Assembly: GCF_029223195.1 (NCBI RefSeq)
Contig: NZ_JARHUF010000011.1
Coordinates: forward strand, 62,001 to 126,000
DNA: 64,000 nt
DNA from: Vibrio sp. CAU 1672
Lineage (GTDB): Bacteria; Pseudomonadota; Gammaproteobacteria; Enterobacterales; Vibrionaceae
Direction: 5' to 3'
The notes beneath the pieces were generated by a model, which was not told where the DNA came from, did not search any database, and worked only from the letters and a program-made list of their open reading frames with translations. Below are positions 58,334-64,000 of this stretch, one piece after another. Made by a program: the position numbers and the translations under genes. Position 1 is the stretch's first letter. Every line of letters starts with the position of its first letter.

Positions 58334-61042
58334 TTAATCGATAGTACGCTTAACTTCAACGATTTCGAACACCTCGATCTGGTCACCAACGCGAACATCA
58401 TTGTAGTTCTTCACGCCGATACCACATTCGTAGCCGCTCTTCACTTCTTGAACGTCATCTTTAAAGCGACGTAGCGACTCTAGTTCGCCTTCGTAGATAA
58501 CCACGTTATCGCGTAGCACGCGAATTGGGTTGTTACGCTTAATCAGACCTTCAGTAACCATACAACCAGCGATTGCGCCCAGTTTCGGTGACTTAAATAC
58601 GTCACGTACTTCAGCAAGACCAATGATTTCTTGCTTGAATTCTGGAGCAAGCATACCGCCCATGGCTTGTTTCACTTCGTCAATCAATTGGTAGATGATT
58701 GAGTAGTAACGCAGGTCAACGCTTGCTGCTTCAATCGCGCGACGAGCAGATGCATCAGCACGTACGTTAAAGCCAAGGATGATTGCGTTTGAAGCTTCTG
58801 CAAGTACAGCATCAGTTTCAGTAATACCACCAACACCAGAACCAACGATGTTTACTTTCACTTCGTCGGTAGACAGTTTCAGTAGTGAGTCTGCAATCGC
58901 CTCTACAGAGCCTTGAACGTCTGCTTTCAGAACTACGTTCAGTTCAGCAACTTCACCGGCAGTCATGTTAGAGAACATGTTCTCTAGTTTAGATTTCTGC
59001 TGACGAGCAAGTTTCACTTCACGGAACTTACCAGCACGGTAGTTAGCTACTTCACGCGCTTTACGCTCATCACGTACGACTGTTGCTTCGTCACCTGAAG
59101 ATGGTACGCCTGAAAGACCCAGGATCTCGACAGGGATAGATGGACCAGCTTCTGTGATTTCTTTACCTAGTTCGTCACGCATTGCGCGAACACGGCCGTA
59201 TTCTTGACCACAAAGAACGATGTCGCCTTTGTTTAGCGTACCAGATTGAACTAGGACTGTTGCTACTGGACCACGACCTTTATCTAGACGAGATTCAACA
59301 ACAACACCAGATGCCATGCCTTCTTTAACAGCAGTAAGTTCAAGAACTTCAGACTGAAGAAGGATTGCTTCTAGAAGACCATCGATGTTTGTACCCTGTT
59401 TAGCAGAGATGTGAACGAACATGTTCTCACCGCCCCATTCCTCAGGGATTACGTCGTATTGAGCCAGCTCATTCTTAACGTTGTCTGGGTTCGCGTCTTC
59501 TTTATCGATCTTGTTCACAGCAACAATCAGAGGAACGCCGGCCGCTTTCGCGTGCTGAATCGCTTCAACGGTTTGTGGCATTACGCCATCGTCCGCTGCC
59601 ACTACAAGAACAACGATATCTGTCGCTTGAGCACCACGAGCACGCATAGCAGTAAACGCCGCGTGTCCAGGAGTATCAAGGAAGGTGATCATGCCGTTTT
59701 CAGTTTCAACGTGGTAAGCACCGATGTGCTGTGTGATACCGCCCGCTTCGCCTGAAGCAACGTGAGTACGACGGATGTAGTCAAGTGTTGACGTTTTACC
59801 GTGGTCAACGTGACCCATGATAGTTACAACTGGAGCGCGTGGCACTGCTTCTGCGTTTGTATCACGGTCAGACAGAACTGCTTCTTCCAGTTCATTCTCT
59901 TTACGCAGAACCACTTTGTGGCCCATTTCTTCAGCAACAAGTTGTGCTGTCTCTTGGTCGATCACTTGGTTGATAGTCGCCATCGCGCCCATCTTCATCA
60001 TTACTTTGATGACTTCTGTCGCTTTTACCGACATTTTGTTCGCAAGTTCTGATAGAACAATCGTTTCGCCAATTACAACATCTTGCTTAGCAACGGTTGC
60101 AGACTTATCGAAGCCGTGTTGCATTGAAGTCGGTTTAGCCAGTTTGCCTTTACGACTTTTGCCGCCACGCGGGTTACTACGGCCACCGCGAGCTTGGTCG
60201 CCTTTAGCCGGAGCTTTCTTCTTCTTACGACGACCGCCTTCTACTTTGCGATCTGCTTCATCTTCGGCTTCACGTGCATATTGTGAAGTCGTTACATGGT
60301 AATCTGTATCTTCCATATCACCCTTTTTCTTTTCTGCAGCAGACCAACGCTCTTTATTCTTTTCAGCCATTTCGCGAGCTTCTTCAAGCTTGCGCTGACT
60401 TTCCTCTTCAGCCTTACGTTTAGCTTCTTCTTCCTGACGACGTTTAAGCTCGTCGGCCTCTTTTCGCGCTGCTTCTTGCTTAATTTTCTCTTCAGCATCA
60501 CGCTTTGCTTTTTCTTCAGCATTGCGTTGTGCATTCGTATCTACGTCTCGCTTCGCTTTTTCTTCAGCTTCACGTTTCGCTTGTTCTTCCGCTTCACGTT
60601 TTGCCGCTTCTTCAGCTTCACGCTTGGCAGCTTCTTCAGCTTCACGTTTTGCCGCTTCTTCAGCGGCGCGTTTTGCTGCTTCTTCTGCTTCACGTTTGGC
60701 TGCTTCTTCAGCTTCACGTTTTGCTTCATCTTCGACTGCGCTGCGCTTCACGTATGTACGTTTCTTGCGCACCTCAACCTGAACATTCTTACTCTTACCA
60801 CCACCCGCATTAACACTTAACGTGCTGCGAGTTTTACGCTGTAGCGTTAGGCGAGTTGGCTCAGCTTCACCTGATGTATCACCATGCTCTTTTTTAAGAT
60901 GAGTGAGAAGCTTTTGCTTCTCCTCATCAGTAACATTATCAGTGCTCGCCTTTTTCATGCCAGCGTCAGCAAGTTGTTCAATCAAGCGGTCGACTGGCGT
61001 ACCAATCTCATCACTCAGTGCTTTAACTGTTAATTGTGTCAT
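58334..61042 (-). CDS. infB: Translation initiation factor IF-2
   Basis: GTPase of 902 residues that places initiator tRNA on the 30S subunit. N-terminal IF2 domain (1-55), a long charged linker (about 100-240) made of tandem [12 protein letters not shown] repeats, then the G domain (G1 GHVDHGKTS near residue 409, [12 protein letters not shown]) and domains II-IV. Length is similar to other Vibrio IF-2. Next to nusA, 21 bp after its stop. Confidence 0.97.
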   Translation of the reverse strand: MTQLTVKALSDEIGTPVDRLIEQLADAGMKKASTDNVTDEEKQKLLTHLKKEHGDTSGEAEPTRLTLQRKTRSTLSVNAGGGKSKNVQVEVRKKRTYVKRSAVEDEAKREAEEAAKREAEEAAKRAAEEAAKREAEEAAKREAEEAAKREAEEQAKREAEEKAKRDVDTNAQRNAEEKAKRDAEEKIKQEAARKEADELKRRQEEEAKRKAEEESQRKLEEAREMAEKNKERWSAAEKKKGDMEDTDYHVTTSQYAREAEDEADRKVEGGRRKKKKAPAKGDQARGGRSNPRGGKSRKGKLAKPTSMQHGFDKSATVAKQDVVIGETIVLSELANKMSVKATEVIKVMMKMGAMATINQVIDQETAQLVAEEMGHKVVLRKENELEEAVLSDRDTNAEAVPRAPVVTIMGHVDHGKTSTLDYIRRTHVASGEAGGITQHIGAYHVETENGMITFLDTPGHAAFTAMRARGAQATDIVVLVVAADDGVMPQTVEAIQHAKAAGVPLIVAVNKIDKEDANPDNVKNELAQYDVIPEEWGGENMFVHISAKQGTNIDGLLEAILLQSEVLELTAVKEGMASGVVVESRLDKGRGPVATVLVQSGTLNKGDIVLCGQEYGRVRAMRDELGKEITEAGPSIPVEILGLSGVPSSGDEATVVRDERKAREVANYRAGKFREVKLARQQKSKLENMFSNMTAGEVAELNVVLKADVQGSVEAIADSLLKLSTDEVKVNIVGSGVGGITETDAVLAEASNAIILGFNVRADASARRAIEAASVDLRYYSIIYQLIDEVKQAMGGMLAPEFKQEIIGLAEVRDVFKSPKLGAIAGCMVTEGLIKRNNPIRVLRDNVVIYEGELESLRRFKDDVQEVKSGYECGIGVKNYNDVRVGDQIEVFEIVEVKRTID
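60530..60740 (-). repeat. Tandem repeat region in infB linker
   Basis: About eight copies of a 24-bp unit encoding KREAEEAA, with degenerate copies ([16 protein letters not shown]) beyond. It encodes a long charged helix of IF-2. Confidence 0.8.
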
Positions 61043-61063
61043 GCCGCTTCCTCCTTGCTGAAA

Positions 61064-62551
61064 TTATGCGTCTTCGCCGAACCAACAAATGTTACGAGCA
61101 GCCATGATCAGCTCACCCGCACGTTCTTCGGTCAGACCTTCAATACCTTCTAAATCGTCAATACCTTGATCAGCCAGGTCTTCGAGTGTCACGACACCTT
61201 TAGCTGCCAATTTGAATGCCATTTCACGTTCCAGACCTTCTAGGCCCAGCAGATCTTCAGCCGGCTCTACACCGTCAAAAGACTCTTCTTGTGCCAGTGC
61301 GATAGTAGTCAGTGCATCTTTCGCACGGCTGCGCAACTCTTCGACCAGGTCTTCGTTCAGGCCATCGACTTCAAGCAGTTCATTAACTGGGACATAAGCC
61401 ACTTCTTCCAGTGTAGAGAAACCTTCTTCCACTAGTAGTTGAGCAAAATCTTCCTCAATATCCAGGTACTTCATGAAGTTCTCAATTGAAGCCTGAGATT
61501 CTTCTGCGTGTTTCTTCTGCAGGTCTGCAACCGTCATTACGTTCAGTTCCCAGCCGGTCAGCTGAGAAGCCAGACGAACGTTCTGACCGTTACGACCAAT
61601 CGCCTGAGCCAGATTATCCGCTTCAACAGCGATATCCATTGCATGCGCATCTTCATCTACAATGATAGAAGCTACGTCTGCCGGAGCCATTGCGTTAATC
61701 ACAAACTGTGCTGGGTTGTCGTCCCAAAGTACGATATCGATACGCTCACCGCCAAGCTCGCCTGATACGGCCTGAACACGCGCACCACGCATACCAACAC
61801 ACGCACCTACCGGGTCGATACGACGATCGTTAGTTTTCACTGCAATTTTTGCACGTGAACCCGGATCGCGCGCCGCGCCTTTCAGTTCAATGATCTCTTC
61901 CGCGATCTCTGGTACTTCGACACGGAATAGTTCTGCCAGCATTTCTGGCTTAGAACGGGTAATGAACAGTTGGAAACCACGTGCTTCTGGAGCAACTTTG
62001 TAAAGAAGACCACGAACACGGTCACCAGGGCGGAAGTTTTCACGAGGAAGTTGGTCATCACGCAGGATAACCGCTTCAGCGTTATTACCCAGATCCAGAA
62101 TGATGGTGTCACGGTTAACCTTCTTCACCACACCCGTCACCAAGTCGCCTTCATTGTCGATGAATTGTTCAACAATTTGCGCGCGCTCAGCTTCGCGAAC
62201 TTTTTGTACGATAACTTGCTTCGCCGTTTGGGTAGTAATCCGGTCAAACGTTACTGATTCAATTTCGTCTTCAACGAAATCACCCAGTTGGATAGACTCG
62301 TCTTCGAATTGTGCCGCTTCTAGAGAGATCTCTTTAGTTGGATTCTCTACATCTTCGACTACCAACCAACGACGGAACGTATCAAACTCACCGGTTTTGC
62401 GATCGATAGCAACACGTACATCAATTTCGATTTCGTATTTTTTCTTTGTAGAAGTTGCCAGAGCAATCTCAAGAGCTTCAAAGATACGCTCACGAGGTAC
62501 CGCCTTCTCGTTCGATACCGCTTCTGCTACCGCTAAAATTTCTTTACTCAT
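61064..62551 (-). CDS. nusA: Transcription termination/antitermination factor NusA
   Basis: RNA polymerase-associated protein of 495 residues. N-terminal RNAP-binding domain (1-130), S1 (about 135-200), KH1 and KH2 (about 205-345; [21 protein letters not shown]) and two C-terminal acidic repeats. Same length as E. coli NusA. Confidence 0.97.
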   Translation of the reverse strand: MSKEILAVAEAVSNEKAVPRERIFEALEIALATSTKKKYEIEIDVRVAIDRKTGEFDTFRRWLVVEDVENPTKEISLEAAQFEDESIQLGDFVEDEIESVTFDRITTQTAKQVIVQKVREAERAQIVEQFIDNEGDLVTGVVKKVNRDTIILDLGNNAEAVILRDDQLPRENFRPGDRVRGLLYKVAPEARGFQLFITRSKPEMLAELFRVEVPEIAEEIIELKGAARDPGSRAKIAVKTNDRRIDPVGACVGMRGARVQAVSGELGGERIDIVLWDDNPAQFVINAMAPADVASIIVDEDAHAMDIAVEADNLAQAIGRNGQNVRLASQLTGWELNVMTVADLQKKHAEESQASIENFMKYLDIEEDFAQLLVEEGFSTLEEVAYVPVNELLEVDGLNEDLVEELRSRAKDALTTIALAQEESFDGVEPAEDLLGLEGLEREMAFKLAAKGVVTLEDLADQGIDDLEGIEGLTEERAGELIMAARNICWFGEDA

Positions 62552-62585
62552 TGTTTAGCCTCTAAGCTTTAAATTTTTTAGGGAC

Positions 62586-63041
62586 CTAAAATTTAGGGAT
62601 CAGGTTAGCTTTTGAAATGTTACTTAGCGCGAACTCTTCTTGTTCTCCGTCAACGCTAATTGTAACGGTTTCACCTTCTACCGACTGGATTGTACCTTTC
62701 CACTTACGGCGGTTAGCGACAGCCATTTTCAAAACGATGCTGACCTCGTGACCAATAAACTGCTCATATTGTGCTGCTTTGAAAAGTGGTCTTTCTAAAC
62801 CTGGAGAAGACACTTCAAGGTTGTAGGCAACCGAAATTGGATCTTCAACGTCAAGAACAGCACTTACTTGATGACTGACTTCTGCACAGTCATCTACGTT
62901 AATGCCATTTTCATGGTCGATATAAATGCGTAACGTTGAGTGCGCACCTGCACGAATAAACTCTAATCCAACTAACTCATAACCTGATGCTTCAACTGGA
63001 GCTTCAAGCATTTCAGTAAGTTGTCTTTCTAAACCAGTCAT
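62586..63041 (-). CDS. rimP: Ribosome maturation factor RimP
   Basis: Protein of 151 residues for 30S assembly. The first half has the RimP N-domain ([19 protein letters not shown]), the second a small SH3-like domain. First protein gene of the rimP-nusA-infB-rbfA-truB operon, as in E. coli. Confidence 0.95.
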   Translation of the reverse strand: MTGLERQLTEMLEAPVEASGYELVGLEFIRAGAHSTLRIYIDHENGINVDDCAEVSHQVSAVLDVEDPISVAYNLEVSSPGLERPLFKAAQYEQFIGHEVSIVLKMAVANRRKWKGTIQSVEGETVTISVDGEQEEFALSNISKANLIPKF

Positions 63042-63066
63042 TTAAACCACTCCAGAAACAAAAAAA

Positions 63067-63079
63067 GGGCTCAGAGCCC
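63067..63079 (-). terminator. Second terminator between tRNA-fMet and rimP
   Basis: On the minus strand: GGGCT-CTG-AGCCC then seven T, close to the rimP start. Small stem, so it may allow read-through. Confidence 0.6.
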
Positions 63080-63130
63080 AATCGAAAAACCAAGCAACCA
63101 CCTGAGTTCGATTACAGAAACTCAGATAAC

Positions 63131-63155
63131 AAAAAACCCCGAAAGTCGGGGTTTT
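63131..63155 (-). terminator. First terminator after tRNA-fMet
   Basis: On the minus strand: AAAACCCCGA-CTT-TCGGGGTTTTTT. Strong intrinsic terminator. Confidence 0.88.
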
Positions 63156-63275
63156 ATGTTGCTGGACCCTGATACGTTAAGCTTAGTGGAAAATACCCAG
63201 CTTAACTCGCAGTATGGTTAGGACTGCGCAAACTTGCCAATCGCAATTAACTCACTATTTTATGAGATAAAAGAT

Positions 63276-63352
<77 letters not shown>

Positions 63353-63408
63353 TCCGACTTGTTGAGCATTATACGCACAACCAAGTGATTTACAAGTTTG
63401 TAAATATA

Positions 63409-63492
63409 TGGTGCCGAGAGAGGGACTCGAACCCTCACACCAAAGGCACTAGCACCTCATGCTAGCGTGTCTACCAATTTCACCATCTCGGC
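63409..63492 (-). tRNA. tRNA-Leu (GAG)
   Basis: An 84-nt class II tRNA with a long variable arm, anticodon loop ATGAGGT (anticodon GAG), and encoded CCA. It begins 17 bases after the secG stop, so it is probably cotranscribed with secG, as leuU is in E. coli. Confidence 0.95.
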
Positions 63493-63509
63493 TACACAAA
63501 CCTTACAGC

Positions 63510-63854
63510 TTATTGAGGGATTTCATCACCTGTCGGTGCTGGTACATCACTCGCTGCTTCGTCAACTTGCTCGATGACCTGACCTTGTGTTGGGTCAACC
63601 CACTGAGATTCAGTCTTATGCGTAGACATACGTCCCAATAGCAAGCTCACGACAAAAAATACGGTTGCTAAAATAGCAGTAGTTCGGGTTAGGAAGTTAC
63701 CTGAGCCGCTCGCGCCAAACACTGTGTTTGAAGCACCAGCTCCGAACGAGGCTCCCATATCTGCGCCTTTACCTTGTTGAATCAACACAAGGCCAATTAC
63801 ACCAAGCGCTGCCAACAGGTAAATCACAAGTAGAACTGAAAACATTTTTTCCAC
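63510..63854 (-). CDS. secG: Protein translocase subunit SecG
   Basis: Small inner-membrane component of SecYEG, 114 residues. Two membrane helices (about 3-21 and 52-72) and between them the conserved QQGKGADMGASFGAGAS. The C-terminal tail is variable. First gene of a secG-tRNA-Leu-tRNA-fMet transcription unit. Confidence 0.95.
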   Translation of the reverse strand: MEKMFSVLLVIYLLAALGVIGLVLIQQGKGADMGASFGAGASNTVFGASGSGNFLTRTTAILATVFFVVSLLLGRMSTHKTESQWVDPTQGQVIEQVDEAASDVPAPTGDEIPQ

Positions 63855-63947
63855 CTATGTTCCAAATTGTTGAGCCAGCGCCGCTCATCGACTTCGATAA
63901 GAAGACAATAGAACAAGGCTAGCGACCCCCTTTCCGGAGGCCGAGCA

Positions 63948-63976
63948 ATACTAGCGAAAGCCAGTTACGCTGACAA
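63948..63976 (-). promoter_or_regulatory. secG promoter
   Basis: On the minus strand TTGTCA (63971-63976), 17-bp spacer, TAGTAT (63948-63953), then a GC-rich discriminator GCTCGGCC. The stretch 63855-64000 holds no gene. Confidence 0.8.
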
Positions 63977-64000
63977 GTGAAAATTGCCAAAAAATCAAAA

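Noticed and set aside
60296..60820. Long plus-strand frames opposite infB.
   Set aside because: They are created by the repetitive KREAEE codons of the IF-2 linker on the other strand.
63728..63922. 64-codon plus-strand frame across the secG start and promoter.
   Set aside because: Antisense to secG and no ribosome-binding site; overlaps its promoter.

Overview
The window is chromosomal DNA from a gammaproteobacterium of the genus Vibrio or a very close relative. The evidence is gene order: fusA2-radA-PilZ protein-serB-ytjB-deoDBAC-nupC followed by prfC-rimI-holD-yhbS-ubiT-GGDEF/EAL-ubiUV-nlpI-pnp-rpsO-truB-rbfA-infB-nusA-rimP-tRNA-secG matches Vibrio core arrangement. The nucleoside transporter is almost residue-for-residue what I remember of the Vibrio cholerae CNT protein. 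I cannot name the species. No phage, insertion sequence, integrase or CRISPR array was seen.

Layout. (1) 1-8970, accessory metabolism and regulation: the 3' part of zntB, nnrS with an NsrR-type operator, a gamma-glutamylcyclotransferase, a Cache chemoreceptor, an EbgR-like LacI repressor fused in an operon to an SGNH esterase, and a LysR regulator divergent from a chromate transporter. (2) 8979-23379, a complete Tad (Flp type IVb pilus) locus on the minus strand: two flp pilins, prepilin peptidase, an extra AAA+ ATPase, RcpC, the RcpA secretin, a small lipoprotein, TadG/E/F-like (pseudo)pilins, TadZ, TadA, TadB, TadC and TadD. Its upstream end is a tandem duplication of a [flp / divergent AraC-type regulator] module in which one regulator copy has decayed. 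(3) 23486-27022, an acyl-CoA synthetase convergent with a large GT-C (STT3-like) membrane protein. (4) 27257-42522, core genes: a second EF-G, radA, a double PilZ protein, serB, ytjB, the deo nucleoside catabolism operon and its Na+/nucleoside symporter with a deoP2-like pair of CRP sites, a TatD-family hydrolase and a small DUF5363-type protein. (5) 42600-50984, prfC, rimI, holD, yhbS, and the oxygen-independent ubiquinone genes ubiT and ubiUV flanking a c-di-GMP enzyme resembling RocS. (6) 51039-52855, a MATE exporter and its MarR regulator, each preceded by the same palindromic operator. (7) 52961-64000, nlpI-pnp-rpsO-truB-rbfA-infB-nusA-rimP, tRNA-fMet, tRNA-Leu and secG, all on the minus strand.

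The most unusual region is the Tad locus: the duplicated pilin/regulator module, a 21-bp-period direct repeat next to flp that resembles an AraC-family binding site, and an AAA+ ATPase not among the canonical Tad genes. I did not find a system I would call wholly new. Promoters, operators and terminators are listed where the bases support them; nothing was checked against a database.
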